NCBI RefSeq assembly: GCF_000317615.1
Contig: NC_019780.1
Coordinates: 3,698,722-3,762,721, forward strand
Source of the DNA: Dactylococcopsis salina PCC 8305
Lineage (GTDB): Bacteria; Cyanobacteriota; Cyanobacteriia; Cyanobacteriales; Rubidibacteraceae
Direction of reading: 5' to 3'
Length of the DNA: 64,000 bases
Below the pieces are notes generated by a model. That model saw only the letters and a program-made list of their open reading frames with translations, was not told where the DNA came from and ran no database searches. Positions 18,780 to 28,461 of this stretch are shown one piece after another. Position numbers and translations under genes: made by a program. Each line of letters opens with the position of its first letter. Positions within the stretch are counted from its first letter, which is position 1.

Positions 18780-19550
18780 ATGACAGAATCAATTTGGCAA
18801 TTATCGCAAACTCACCTAAATTTATTATCAACTTGTCCGCGAAAGTTCCAATATACTTATTTAGAAAAATTCACGTCTCCCTGTATCGCACAACCGCAGA
18901 GTCACTTAACATTAGGAAATCGGTTTCATCGGTTAATGCAACAAAGAGAATTAGGGCTATCGATCGAGGGAATTTTAGCAGCAGATGAACCGCTAAAACA
19001 GTCCTTTGAGGCTTTAGCAAAAGTCGCGCCGAATGTGGTGTATGGAGAAGCGAACACTTGGCGAGATGCGGAACATCGACGCATTCTCCGTCAAGGAAAA
19101 TTCTTATTTACTGGCATTTATGACTTGTTAATTCTCAAGGAATCGGAAGCGGAAATTATTGATTGGAAAACCTATCCTAAACCCGCGAATCAAGAGGCGA
19201 TCGAAACCAATTGGCAAACCCGTTTATATTTGTATTTATTAACCGAAACGTCCAATTATGTTCCTGAACAAATTAAATTTACCTACTGGTTCATCAAAGT
19301 TCCCCAAACACCAAAGGCGGTGACATTCCAATATAATCAAACCAAACATGAAACAACAAAAAAAGAGTTAAGCGAACTTCTCAAGCAACTGGAAACATAT
19401 TATAAAAAATACCAAGAACAGAAAGAACCGTTTCCCCAAGTAGAAGAAAGTAAGGGATTTTGTGTAGAATGTCCTTTCACTCTACCTTGTGGTCGCAATT
19501 TAGAAACGGAAAAGGTTTCTCCAGAAGCAGTTGAGGAAGTTATGATTTGA
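18780..19550 (+). CDS. PD-(D/E)XK nuclease family protein
   Basis: 256 aa. It begins with the RecB-like helix LSTCPRKFQYTYLEKF (about residues 17-32). The nuclease core IIDWKTYPK (D-x-K) lies near residue 128, and a C-terminal cysteine cluster (CVECPFTLPCG) near residue 227 may bind an Fe-S cluster with the N-terminal cysteine, as in AddB/Cas4-like nucleases. It occurs as a stand-alone gene in cyanobacteria. There is no adjacent CRISPR or helicase gene. The role is probably DNA repair, but this is inference. Confidence 0.82.
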   Translation: MTESIWQLSQTHLNLLSTCPRKFQYTYLEKFTSPCIAQPQSHLTLGNRFHRLMQQRELGLSIEGILAADEPLKQSFEALAKVAPNVVYGEANTWRDAEHRRILRQGKFLFTGIYDLLILKESEAEIIDWKTYPKPANQEAIETNWQTRLYLYLLTETSNYVPEQIKFTYWFIKVPQTPKAVTFQYNQTKHETTKKELSELLKQLETYYKKYQEQKEPFPQVEESKGFCVECPFTLPCGRNLETEKVSPEAVEEVMI

Positions 19551-19593
19551 ACTTTGACTTATAATTAATAAATGGAATCCTACTGCGCGATTA

Positions 19594-20709
19594 ATGATGA
19601 ACTATAACTTCCGCTTTGGTATTGCTAGTGATCTCCATATTGCTGTCGAAGAAACAATTTTCCATCATCCGAAACGTTTTCATTTGGTGGAAGTGAGTAT
19701 TCCAGGTTTCAAACAAGTCATTGAACACTTTAAAACCCTTGATCTAGACTTTCTCTTAATTCCTGGAGACTTAACCCAAGATGGTGAACCACAGAACCAT
19801 GAGTGGTTATCCAATTACTTAAAAACGCTTCCGTTTCCAGTGTATGTCATTCCTGGCAACCATGATTTCCCTACTTTATCAGGAGAAAATCCAGGGAAAA
19901 ATCCTGCGATTACTTATCCCCAATTCCCCAGTTATTACACTCATTGTGGTTACAATCAGACAGATAAACTTTATTACACTTGTGAGTTACATCCAGGAGT
20001 CCAATTAGTAGCGCTGAACTCAAATATTTTTGATAAAACGGGAGAACAATTGGGTTGTATGGATGAGGAACAATTACAGTGGCTAGAAGATTTGTTACCG
20101 AAAATAAGGGATCAATTTATTCTAGTAATGGTACATCATAATGTGATTGAACATTTCCCTGGACAAGCGAATCACCAGATTTCAACTCGTTATATGTTGG
20201 ATAATGCGCCGCGTTTAAAACAGCTTCTAAATCAGTATGAAGTGCGTTTAGTGTTTACGGGTCATCTTCATGTTCAAGATATTGCAAGGGAGGGAAATTT
20301 GTATGAGATTACGACGGGGTCTCTGGTGAGTTATCCTCATCCTTATCGGGTGATAGAAGTGAGTGGGGAATCTCAAGGTGAGATGGAATTAAATATTCAA
20401 TCCCATTGGGTGAAAGCGGTTCCAGGTTGGGAGGATTTGTTAAAGTTTTCTAGAGAATGGATGGGCGATCGAGCGGACGGTTTTATGATGAGATTATTAA
20501 CGAAACCGCCGTTAAATATCCCCCCAGAAGAAGCCGAGAAATACGTTCCCGACTTGCGTTATTTTTGGGCGACGATCGCGCAGGGAGATGCTGAGTTTTC
20601 CTTTCCGAACTTTCCCCCAGGAGTGAGAGAATTTTTTGAAAAATTCAGCGAGGAAGAGAAATTAAAAAGGGAAAAAATCAGCGATAATCACACTTGTTTA
20701 AAGTTGTAA
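19594..20709 (+). CDS. Metallophosphoesterase (calcineurin-like)
   Basis: 371 aa. The dimetal motifs appear in order: SDLHIA (residues 12-17), PGDLTQDG, GNHDFP, HHNVIEH and TGHLHVQD. These are the residues that bind two metal ions in cyclic-nucleotide phosphodiesterase (CpdA) and purple-phosphatase relatives. The C-terminal 100 residues are a family extension of unknown function. The exact substrate is unknown. It runs convergently into the DUF2973 gene with no intergenic space. Confidence 0.88.
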   Translation: MMNYNFRFGIASDLHIAVEETIFHHPKRFHLVEVSIPGFKQVIEHFKTLDLDFLLIPGDLTQDGEPQNHEWLSNYLKTLPFPVYVIPGNHDFPTLSGENPGKNPAITYPQFPSYYTHCGYNQTDKLYYTCELHPGVQLVALNSNIFDKTGEQLGCMDEEQLQWLEDLLPKIRDQFILVMVHHNVIEHFPGQANHQISTRYMLDNAPRLKQLLNQYEVRLVFTGHLHVQDIAREGNLYEITTGSLVSYPHPYRVIEVSGESQGEMELNIQSHWVKAVPGWEDLLKFSREWMGDRADGFMMRLLTKPPLNIPPEEAEKYVPDLRYFWATIAQGDAEFSFPNFPPGVREFFEKFSEEEKLKREKISDNHTCLKL

Positions 20710-21036
20710 TTAATCTTGATCTTCCTCTTGATTATTATTAGGAGAACTGTTATAAAGTGCGTCTAATTTTTCTCTTGCATCATCAACATTCACGGAGCGC
20801 ATAACTAAAAGGGGTTCATTAACGGGTCTTCCCTGTTCGTCTAACAATTCAGGATGGGGAGGATTTTGAGAAGAAGCGTAACGACCGCCATTAAAATTAT
20901 TTCGGTTGCGTTGGGAGTTCCAAGTATTGCGAGTTCTTTGGGTTTCGGTTCCGATATTAATGAGACTGCGAATTAAGTTACTGACAGCGAAAAAAGCAAT
21001 AACGGTAAAAGCGATGATGTATAGGAGGTGTAACAT
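20710..21036 (-). CDS. DUF2973 family small membrane protein
   Basis: 108 aa. One N-terminal transmembrane helix (about residues 4-25) is followed by an Asn/Arg-rich linker and a conserved tail containing HPELLDEQGRPVNEPLLVM and VDDAREKLDALY. It matches my recollection of the cyanobacterial DUF2973 family. It lies just downstream of a DUF2605 gene, a pairing common in cyanobacteria. The function is unknown. Confidence 0.72.
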   Translation of the reverse strand: MLHLLYIIAFTVIAFFAVSNLIRSLINIGTETQRTRNTWNSQRNRNNFNGGRYASSQNPPHPELLDEQGRPVNEPLLVMRSVNVDDAREKLDALYNSSPNNNQEEDQD

Positions 21037-21134
21037 GACTTTCCTTAAAATGTACTGACGTTGTTGTGGAAACTTGATGGAGTAAATCTAACTTTAATTA
21101 ACAGCGTGCTAATTATTTTCTAATATCCTCTATT

Positions 21135-21479
21135 CTAACCTGTTTCATTAATCCCCTGATCGGATGACGGTTGTTGCTGTTGTCGATTTTCCATTGCGAC
21201 GCGCCAGCATTCCGTAACTAATTGATGCCAAGGGGCGATGGTGGACATTTCCACTCCCACATTGCCATCGGTGGCTTTAAATAAACTCTGGGTTGCGGTC
21301 ACTTCTTCTTGAGCGGTTTTAACACGCTGTAATAAGTCCGCTTGTTCTTGAGGAGACAAGACAGTTACGGTTTTATATTCTAATAAGTTACGGGAGCGAG
21401 AAAACCAATACTGGAAGTCATCGAGCAATGGTTCTAAAACTGCTTTTAACAACTTTTGCTGTTCTGATTGAGAAGTCAT
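21135..21479 (-). CDS. DUF2605 family protein
   Basis: 114 aa soluble helical protein. The segment LLDDFQYWFSRSRNLLE and the conserved PWHQLVTECWRVAME near the C-terminus match the cyanobacterial DUF2605 family as I recall it. It is the first gene of a two-gene unit with DUF2973. No function is known for either; conservation of the pair suggests a shared role at the membrane. Confidence 0.72.
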   Translation of the reverse strand: MTSQSEQQKLLKAVLEPLLDDFQYWFSRSRNLLEYKTVTVLSPQEQADLLQRVKTAQEEVTATQSLFKATDGNVGVEMSTIAPWHQLVTECWRVAMENRQQQQPSSDQGINETG

Positions 21480-21638
21480 AGGGTCAGGTTAAAGTTTTAA
21501 GTCTGATACTTGTATCTATTTTAACTTTCTTTACAAAAATTCATATCTAACGCAAGAGGGGGGATGAGCGTTTCCATATTTCCTAGAAATCGAACAAGGT
21601 TGTAGTCTAATAGGGTGCGCCAAGAAGGGAGAAGTTTT

Positions 21639-23177
21639 ATGAGTTTAATTGATTGGGCGATCGTTAGCTTTTACGGAATAATTGTGATTACGATCGGGTT
21701 TTTAGCGAGTCAGAAACCGAGTAATACCAATGAGTATTTTCGAGGGGGTCGCCAATTACCTTGGTGGGCAATTGGGTTTTCAATTATTGCGACTTCTTTT
21801 TCGGCTGCGTCGCTTCTGGGGGGGCCAGGACAAGGTTATGGACATGGTTTTCTCTATTTACAACTACAGTTAGGAGATTTAATTGGCTATGGGTTGGTCA
21901 TTGCGCTATTTTTGCCGTTTTTCGTGAATCTAAATTTAACCACTGCTTACGAATATCTAGAGAAACGCTTTGATGGGAAAACACGCTCTCTGGGTTCGTT
22001 GTGCTTTTTATTATTCGTAATTGCTCGTTTGGGGGCTTTACTCTATGGGGCTTCCTTGGTGGTTTCAACGGTGACGGGGATGCCTCTTTATTTAACGATC
22101 GTCTTGGTGGGTTTATTCTCTATTCTCTACACGGTAACGGGTGGGATTACGGCGGTAGTTTGGACGGATGTGTTGCAGTTTGGGATGATTTTTGTGGGGT
22201 TGGGGGCGGGAATTTGGACGGCTGTTTCTCAGGTTGATGGGGGGTTTGGTCAGTTATGGGCGACGGCGGGGGAGGCGGGAAAGTTAACGGTTTTTAATCT
22301 GTCTTGGCAGCCTGATTCCATCTATTCTTTGCCAACGGCGTTGTTTGCTTATGGTGTTTTATCTTTTGCTGTGGCGGGTACAAATCAGCAATCAGTACAA
22401 AGATATGTTTCTTGTTCGGATGTACCGTCGGCGCGTAAGGCGATTTTTGTGGGCTGGTTTATGGGGTTTGTGGGGGTGGCGGCGACGCTTTTCTTGGGTG
22501 TAATTTTGTTTGCGTTTTATCGTCTTAATTCTGGACTTCCTGATGATGTGATGGGGGATCAGATTTTACCCTTTTTTATTCTTAATCAAGTGCCGCCTGT
22601 GGCTTCTGGGTTTTTGGTGGCGGCGATTTTTGCGGCGGCGATGTCTTCGATCGATTCGGCTTTACATTCTTTGGCGACTTGTATGACGGTGGATTTTTAC
22701 GATCGCTATTTTCTCAGAGAGGAAGCTGAGGGAAAGTCTTTAAAGATGGCGAAGTTGTTGATTGTGGTGTGGGGGATTCTCGGCATTTTGTCGGCGTTTT
22801 ATGTGGCTTCAACGGGGGAGGATTTATTGCCGTTTCTGGTTACTTATACGACGGTTTTTTTGGGGCCGTTGTTGGGGATTTTCTTGATGGGGGTTCTGTT
22901 TCCTCGGGTTAATGCTAATGGTGCGTTTTATGGAACGGTGATCACGGTGATGTTGATGATTGTGGCTTCGGAAGCAGGATGGGTCAGTTTTCCAGGGATT
23001 TGGCGATCGGCAATTACCGCCCCAATTGGAGTGATTATCGGTTATTTGATTTCTCTTTTTGGTGAGATACCAGGTGCTCGATCGATACAGGGGTTAACGC
23101 TATGGACTCAGATTGGACAAGGAAATCGGTTGCTCGATCGTCCTGGTTTAGAAGAGGAGGAGGATTCGGCTGAATGA
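21639..23177 (+). CDS. Sodium:solute symporter family protein (SSS)
   Basis: 512 aa inner-membrane transporter with about 13 hydrophobic helices. The SSS core is visible in YFRGGRQLPWWAIGFSIIATS (about residues 33-55), and a further conserved block reads AAIFAAAMSSIDSALHS (about residue 330). The ATG at 21639, with the ribosome binding site AAGGGAGAAG, is chosen over a GTG at 21615. The substrate cannot be assigned. In a saline organism, sodium-coupled uptake of compatible solutes or nutrients would be sensible, but this is inference. Confidence 0.88.
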   Translation: MSLIDWAIVSFYGIIVITIGFLASQKPSNTNEYFRGGRQLPWWAIGFSIIATSFSAASLLGGPGQGYGHGFLYLQLQLGDLIGYGLVIALFLPFFVNLNLTTAYEYLEKRFDGKTRSLGSLCFLLFVIARLGALLYGASLVVSTVTGMPLYLTIVLVGLFSILYTVTGGITAVVWTDVLQFGMIFVGLGAGIWTAVSQVDGGFGQLWATAGEAGKLTVFNLSWQPDSIYSLPTALFAYGVLSFAVAGTNQQSVQRYVSCSDVPSARKAIFVGWFMGFVGVAATLFLGVILFAFYRLNSGLPDDVMGDQILPFFILNQVPPVASGFLVAAIFAAAMSSIDSALHSLATCMTVDFYDRYFLREEAEGKSLKMAKLLIVVWGILGILSAFYVASTGEDLLPFLVTYTTVFLGPLLGIFLMGVLFPRVNANGAFYGTVITVMLMIVASEAGWVSFPGIWRSAITAPIGVIIGYLISLFGEIPGARSIQGLTLWTQIGQGNRLLDRPGLEEEEDSAE

Positions 23178-23267
23178 GAACTAAGCGCGATCGCGATTCT
23201 GGATAATTTTTGTTAAAATTCTTGAAGCAATGCGAATAGATATTACTTTTAAATACCTTTTTTAATT

Positions 23268-23639
23268 ATGCTTGAGATGCTCCCCCCGATTAACATTGAT
23301 CCGACGACTGTTGCTGGTGCTACGCTTTGGGCATTTGCTCTCTATCTTAGTCTTTCTTCGGTGCGAGAATGGTTGATGACACAGTTGATGCGTTGGTTCA
23401 ATTTTGCAGAGCGATCGATGTATCTTTCGGTACAAGAGTTTGAACGCACCCGTGAGGCGAGAGAATCCCAAAATGCGTTTTACGCTTCAATCTTTAGTAT
23501 TTTCCCTTTTCTAGGTTTAGGTATTTTGTGCAACTATGGTGTAGAGATTAGTTTAGGGCGTAGTTGGGCAATTAGCGTGGGAATTTTGGCTTGTATGGCA
23601 TTTGGGGTATATGAGTTGGGACGACAATCGCAGGAATAA
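23268..23639 (+). CDS. Conserved cyanobacterial membrane protein, unknown function
   Basis: 123 aa. A hydrophobic segment near residues 15-30 is followed by an amphipathic region (EWLMTQLMRWFNFAERSMY). Two hydrophobic stretches near the C-terminus (IFPFLGLGILCNYGV and AISVGILACMAFGVY) follow. I recognise no family. It lies 8 bp before the large membrane protein gene at 23647, suggesting co-transcription. Confidence 0.65.
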   Translation: MLEMLPPINIDPTTVAGATLWAFALYLSLSSVREWLMTQLMRWFNFAERSMYLSVQEFERTREARESQNAFYASIFSIFPFLGLGILCNYGVEISLGRSWAISVGILACMAFGVYELGRQSQE

Positions 23640-23646
23640 TTAATCG

Positions 23647-25383
23647 GTGTTTACTAAGGTTGATGTTTGTTATCGTTGGTTGCATCATTTTTTCACAGCG
23701 CGATCGTTCACTTATTTTTGGTTTGCGCTCAGTTTAACAGTTGTTTTAATTTATAGTTTACTGGGTTTACAAGAAGCATTTATCAGTGATTACTTTGTGC
23801 AAGATGATGCTCGTCAGCACGTTTTTTGGATGCGTCGTTTTCTTGATCCGAGTTTATTTCCTAATGATTTAATTGCTAATTATTTTCAAACAGTTGCACC
23901 TTGGGGATATCGTTTTGTTTATTGGCTTCCAGCACAATTGGGAATTGATCCATTACTTTTAAATAAGTTTATTCCAGTCTTTCTTAACTTACTAACAGCA
24001 TTTTTTTGTTTTAGTGTTGTTTTAGAAATCCTTCCGATTCCTTTTGCTGCCTTTAGTGGAACGATTTTACTGGCTCAAAGTTTGGGCTTACTTTCTCAAG
24101 CTATTGTATCAGGAACAGCGCGATCATTTCTTTATCCTTTATTTCTAGCATTTATTTTATTCTTGCTACAAAAGCGTTTATTTTCTCTTCTCGCAACGAT
24201 CGCGCTACAAGGATTATTTTATCCGCAATTATTACTAATTACATCAGTGACACTTTTTATAGATTTATTTACTATAAAACGAGGAAAACTAAAGTTAACA
24301 TCAGAGCAAAAAAATCGCTACATTAGCATTTTAGGATTAATCGTTGCGACAATTGTCATTCTTCCTTTCGCCCTCAATAGTAACGAGTTTTCTCCTGTTA
24401 TTACTCGTGAACAAGCGATGCAACTTCCTGAATTTTTCCCTCAAGGACGTTCAGAATTTTTTCAAGATGATGATGGGAGTTTTTCTTGGTGGAAGGGACG
24501 TTCTGGATTAGGTTTAGCGAGCGCTTTAACACCAGTAACAAATATCTTAGCTTTTTTTATTCCCTTTTTGATGTTATTTCCCCGCGCTTTTCCCTTCACT
24601 CAAAAACTGAGTCGAAACCTAATTCTATTTCCCCAAATCCTTCTCGCATCAGGAGTAATGTTTACCGCGTCTCATCTCCTATTATTTAAACTTCATATTC
24701 CTAGTCGTTATACTGAACATAGTTTTAGAATCATATTTAGTGTTACGGCGGGTTTAGTTATTGTTATTTTAATTGATGCTGCTTTTAAGTTTAGTCAAAA
24801 ATCAAACTTTGATTCCTTGCTTAAAAAATTAATTCCTCTGGTCACTATCTTAGTGTTAGGAATCCCTTTATTGGGTTATCCCTTATTACAAGATGGGTTT
24901 CCCACCACTGGTTATAAAAAGGGAAATGCACCGGCGCTTTATGAATTTCTTAAACAACAACAGCACGATATTGTTGTCGCATCCTTGAGTTTAGAAGGGG
25001 ATTATATTCCTACTTTTGCCCAACGTTCGATCTTAGTTAGCCCTGAATACGCGATTCCTTATCATTGGGGGTACTATCAACAGTTTCGTCAGCGCACTTT
25101 AGATTTAATTACAGCGCAATATAGTTCCGATTTTGATGTGGTTTCTCAATTCATTGATCAATATCAGATTAAGTTTTGGTTATTGGATCGATCGAGCTTT
25201 ACTCCTGAGTATTTAAGTAATAATAACTGGTTACAACAGTACCAACCAGCGACAAAAAATGCACAGCTAAAGTTAGAACAGGGAATAGTTCCTTTGTTAG
25301 AAACAAGGAGAGAGAATTGCGCTGTTTTTGAAAATGACAAGTTAGTGTTATTATCTAGTTCTTGTATTATCTCCGCCAATTAG
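23647..25383 (+). CDS. Large polytopic membrane protein, possible glycosyltransferase-like
   Basis: 578 aa with about ten hydrophobic helices and a soluble C-terminal domain of about 150 residues. The layout recalls integral-membrane GT-C type proteins of unknown specificity. It shares architecture with the gene at 29474: an N-terminal membrane region with an early conserved acidic loop (FVQDDARQHVFWMRRF) and a C-terminal soluble part. The proposed start is a GTG at 23647. No catalytic motif can be named with confidence. Confidence 0.55.
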   Translation: MFTKVDVCYRWLHHFFTARSFTYFWFALSLTVVLIYSLLGLQEAFISDYFVQDDARQHVFWMRRFLDPSLFPNDLIANYFQTVAPWGYRFVYWLPAQLGIDPLLLNKFIPVFLNLLTAFFCFSVVLEILPIPFAAFSGTILLAQSLGLLSQAIVSGTARSFLYPLFLAFILFLLQKRLFSLLATIALQGLFYPQLLLITSVTLFIDLFTIKRGKLKLTSEQKNRYISILGLIVATIVILPFALNSNEFSPVITREQAMQLPEFFPQGRSEFFQDDDGSFSWWKGRSGLGLASALTPVTNILAFFIPFLMLFPRAFPFTQKLSRNLILFPQILLASGVMFTASHLLLFKLHIPSRYTEHSFRIIFSVTAGLVIVILIDAAFKFSQKSNFDSLLKKLIPLVTILVLGIPLLGYPLLQDGFPTTGYKKGNAPALYEFLKQQQHDIVVASLSLEGDYIPTFAQRSILVSPEYAIPYHWGYYQQFRQRTLDLITAQYSSDFDVVSQFIDQYQIKFWLLDRSSFTPEYLSNNNWLQQYQPATKNAQLKLEQGIVPLLETRRENCAVFENDKLVLLSSSCIISAN

Positions 25384-25596
25384 TGCGTAGGTTGGGTGAA
25401 GCGAAGCGAAACCCAACACCAATTCTAAGCAATTACCTGAACCTAAATATAACCCCCATTTGGGGTGAAATAGAAGGAGAAGATAGTAATGAACTAAGAA
25501 TCGACTTACTGATCTATTCAAGTTTCTTGAAGACGCTACATTAGAAGAGACCTTATAATTATAAATTCCGAGTCAAGATATTTATCAATCTATTCT

Positions 25597-27051
25597 ATGT
25601 TTGACGCACTATCAGAAAGTCTAGAATCCGCATGGAAAAAACTTCGTGGTCAAGATAAAATCACCAGTAGTAACATCAAACCCGCCCTACAAGAAATTCG
25701 GCGTTCTCTCCTCTCCGCAGACGTAAACCTACAAGTGGTTAAAACCTTTATTGCGGATGTGGAAAAAGCCGCTCAAGGTGCGGATGTGATCTCAGGAGTC
25801 CGTCCCGACCAACAATTCATCAAAATTGTCAACGATGAACTGGTGAAGGTGATGGGAGAAAGTAATGTTCCCCTCGCCCAAGCAGAAACGCCACCAACAA
25901 TTATTCTGATGGCGGGATTACAAGGAACAGGAAAAACTACCGCCACAGCCAAACTTGCGTTACATCTGCGAAAACAAAATCGTAGTGCTTTGATGGTGGG
26001 AACAGACGTTTATCGTCCTGCTGCTATTGACCAGTTAAAAACATTAGGAGAACAAATTGATGTTCCCGTGTTTGAAATGGGGACAGAAGCTAACCCCGTT
26101 GAGGTGGCAAAACAAGGGGTAGAAAAAGCGAAAACTGATGGAATAGACACGGTTATCATCGACACCGCCGGGCGCTTACAAATTGACCAAAATATGATGG
26201 GAGAATTAATTGCTGTGAAAAAGGCAATTTCTCCCCATGAGGTTTTATTGGTTGTGGATGCGATGACGGGACAGGAGGCCGCCAGCTTGACAGATACTTT
26301 CCATCAACAAGTGGGGGTTACGGGTGCGATTTTAACGAAACTTGATGGCGACACTCGCGGTGGGGCCGCGTTATCAGTGCGTCAAGTGTCTGGACAACCG
26401 ATTAAATTCATTGGTGTTGGGGAAAAAGTCGAAGCGCTACAGCCGTTTTATCCCGAACGCATGGCATCTCGTATCTTGGGGATGGGAGATGTGGTTTCTC
26501 TGGTGGAAAAAGCCCAAGAGGAAATTGACATGGCGGATGCGGAAGCCATGCAGGCGAAAATGTTGGAAGCGCGATTTGATTTTAATGACTTCTTAAAACA
26601 GATGCGCTTACTCAAAAATATGGGATCATTTGGCAGCATAATGAAAATGATTCCAGGGATGAATAAACTCAGTGGGTCAGATATTGAGAAGGGAGAAACT
26701 CAACTGAAACGCACGGAAGCGATGATCAATTCGATGACGAAACAAGAAAGAGAAGAACCGGAATTGTTAGCTAAATCTCCAGGTCGTCGTCGTCGGGTCG
26801 GAAAAGGGTCAGGACATCAAGAAAAAGATGTTTCTAAATTGGTGGAAGACTTTAGAAAAATGCGTTCCATGATGCAACAAATGGGACAAGGAGAGATGGG
26901 AATGCCTGGAATGGGTGGACTCGGTGGAATGTTCGGTGGTGGCGGTGGCAACCCGATGGGAGGTCAACCGCAGCCTGGTTTTCGTCAAGCGGCGGGTAGT
27001 GGGAAGAAAAAGAAGAAGAAGAAGAAAAAGAAAGGTTTTGGCGATCTTTAA
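25597..27051 (+). CDS. ffh: Signal recognition particle protein Ffh (SRP54)
   Basis: 484 aa. The N domain has the ALLEADVN-like element as SLLSADVNLQV. The G domain carries GLQGTGKTTATAKLA (about residue 107), DTAGRLQID and TKLDGDTRGG. The methionine-rich M domain binds SRP RNA and signal peptides. A low-complexity tail rich in Gly and Met ends in a run of lysines before GFGDL. It directs nascent membrane proteins to FtsY and the translocon. Length is typical for cyanobacteria. Confidence 0.97.
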   Translation: MFDALSESLESAWKKLRGQDKITSSNIKPALQEIRRSLLSADVNLQVVKTFIADVEKAAQGADVISGVRPDQQFIKIVNDELVKVMGESNVPLAQAETPPTIILMAGLQGTGKTTATAKLALHLRKQNRSALMVGTDVYRPAAIDQLKTLGEQIDVPVFEMGTEANPVEVAKQGVEKAKTDGIDTVIIDTAGRLQIDQNMMGELIAVKKAISPHEVLLVVDAMTGQEAASLTDTFHQQVGVTGAILTKLDGDTRGGAALSVRQVSGQPIKFIGVGEKVEALQPFYPERMASRILGMGDVVSLVEKAQEEIDMADAEAMQAKMLEARFDFNDFLKQMRLLKNMGSFGSIMKMIPGMNKLSGSDIEKGETQLKRTEAMINSMTKQEREEPELLAKSPGRRRRVGKGSGHQEKDVSKLVEDFRKMRSMMQQMGQGEMGMPGMGGLGGMFGGGGGNPMGGQPQPGFRQAAGSGKKKKKKKKKKGFGDL

Positions 27052-27079
27052 TTCTGAAAAAAAGGAGAATGATTTTTCA

Positions 27080-27298
27080 ATGCGTCAATCAACAGAAATT
27101 GTCTTTCTTGTGGAAGATGATCCCGATGGGGGTTATACTGCGAGTGCTTTAAATCAGTCGATTTTTACTGAGGCGGATGATTTGCAAAGTTTAAAAGTAA
27201 TGATTAAAGATGCAGTTAGCTGTCATTTTGAAGAATCAGAAACTCGTCCTAAACTTATTCGTTTACATATTGTTCGGGATGAGGTTTTTGCGTTGTGA
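27080..27298 (+). CDS. hicB: HicB-like antitoxin
   Basis: 72 aa. The ATG at 27080 is chosen because it begins the partial RNase H-like fold (FLVEDDPDGGYTASALN) and follows an AAAGGAGAA ribosome binding site. The protein lacks an obvious DNA-binding C-terminal domain, so it is of the short HicB type. The last codon overlaps the GTG start of hicA, a coupled antitoxin-toxin arrangement. It neutralises the HicA mRNA interferase. Confidence 0.85.
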   Translation: MRQSTEIVFLVEDDPDGGYTASALNQSIFTEADDLQSLKVMIKDAVSCHFEESETRPKLIRLHIVRDEVFAL

Positions 27299-27534
27299 AA
27301 CTTCCCAGAAACTTGTCTAGTTATGATTTAATTAGAAGTTTATCTCGTTTGGGATATCAGGTAACTCGCCAAACGGGTAGTCATATTCGTTTAAAGACTG
27401 AAGAAAATGGCGAGCATCATTTGACGATTCCGGCTCATAATCCGATTAAAATAGGAACACTGAATAATATATTAAAGAGTGTAGCTGAACATTTTGATAT
27501 CAGTCGAGATGAGTTGTTAAGGAAGTTATTTTAG
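27295..27534 (+). CDS. hicA: HicA mRNA interferase toxin
   Basis: 79 aa dsRBD-like toxin cleaving mRNA. The catalytic histidine lies in QTGSHIRLK near residue 34. The second conserved segment LTIPAHNPIKIGTL is intact, so the protein looks functional. It starts with GTG, overlapping the hicB stop by 4 bp. It is a complete module, in contrast to the degraded pair near 9.4 kb. Confidence 0.9.
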   Translation: MKLPRNLSSYDLIRSLSRLGYQVTRQTGSHIRLKTEENGEHHLTIPAHNPIKIGTLNNILKSVAEHFDISRDELLRKLF

Positions 27535-27543
27535 TTAATTGTT

Positions 27544-27975
27544 ATGCACAACCCTAATGAAATTCGATTTTTGGTACTTGGTTTAATTAAAGATAATCAG
27601 AATCGTGTGTTTCTCTCGGAAGGATATGATACGACAAAGCAGGAGTATTTTTACCGCGCTTTAGGAGGAGGCGTTGAGTTTGGAGAAATGAGTTTAGATG
27701 CCCTCAAACGGGAGTTTAAAGAGGAGTTAGATGCTGAGATTACTAACATTAAATATGTCAGTTGTTTAGAGAGTATTTTCTCTTTTAATGGTCAGCCTGG
27801 ACATGAGGTAATTCAACTCTATGAATGTGATTTTGTTGACCCCAAGTTTTATGAACTAGAAGCAGTGACGTTTAATGAGGGAAAAAGAAAAAAAGTTGCC
27901 CGTTGGGTTGATTTAGACAAGTGTTCCTCTGGAGAGTTAAAGGTTGTTCCAGAATTATTTAGAGAGTATCTTTAG
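27544..27975 (+). CDS. NUDIX hydrolase
   Basis: 143 aa. The Nudix box G-x5-E-x7-RE-x2-EE is present as GGGVEFGEMSLDALKREFKEE (residues about 41-61), with all metal-binding glutamates. The substrate is a nucleoside diphosphate linked to an unknown moiety. It lies 9 bp after hicA on the same strand and may be read from the same transcript, though a functional connection is not evident. Confidence 0.9.
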   Translation: MHNPNEIRFLVLGLIKDNQNRVFLSEGYDTTKQEYFYRALGGGVEFGEMSLDALKREFKEELDAEITNIKYVSCLESIFSFNGQPGHEVIQLYECDFVDPKFYELEAVTFNEGKRKKVARWVDLDKCSSGELKVVPELFREYL

Positions 27976-28012
27976 AAAGATAATTCTTAATTGTGTAGGG
28001 GAGCCATTTCCC

Positions 28013-28348
28013 CTAAAATTTATTTAAGATGATAATGCCACTGATAATTAAGCTCAGTGCTAAAAGTTGATTGATTCCGAAGGGTTCATTCCAGATTAAA
28101 TGGGCTAAGTATGCAACGACAACATAACTGATGGAAACACTGGGAAAAGCAACGGAAAGAGGAATTTTTTTGAGTGCAAAAATGTAAAATAGCGCCGAGA
28201 GAAAGTAGAGAAATAATCCTCCGATGAGTTTTGGATCAAGGAAAAATAAGATTCCAGTGTTGCTTTTTAACGCACCAGATTTTAAAAGCAGTTGACCAAA
28301 AATCCCTCCCGTGATCGAGATTCCTAAAGCTAGATAGTGATAGAACAT
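28013..28348 (-). CDS. Small multidrug resistance/EamA-type transporter
   Basis: 111 aa with four predicted transmembrane helices, the size of SMR or ArnE-type half-transporters. Recognisable elements are GGIFGQLLLKSGAL in helix 1 and PLSVAFPSVSISYVVVAYLAHLIWNEPF spread over helices 3 and 4. Related proteins in sugar-lipid loci flip undecaprenyl-linked sugars. The glycosyltransferase gene 170 bp upstream on the same strand makes such a lipid-linked role plausible, but drug export cannot be excluded. Confidence 0.75.
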   Translation of the reverse strand: MFYHYLALGISITGGIFGQLLLKSGALKSNTGILFFLDPKLIGGLFLYFLSALFYIFALKKIPLSVAFPSVSISYVVVAYLAHLIWNEPFGINQLLALSLIISGIIILNKF

Positions 28349-28461
28349 TTCTCCTTTAATTAAATTTTATTGATGTTGATTTCGCTATTTTTCAGTTCAA
28401 CCATATTTGAGATATACTATTTTTGAAAAGTCAAGTTACAGTAATAAAATCTGAATTGACG

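Noticed and set aside
26915-27079. N-terminal extension of HicB
   Set aside because: It overlaps the end of ffh in another frame and encodes a basic low-complexity stretch. The ATG at 27080 has a good ribosome binding site.
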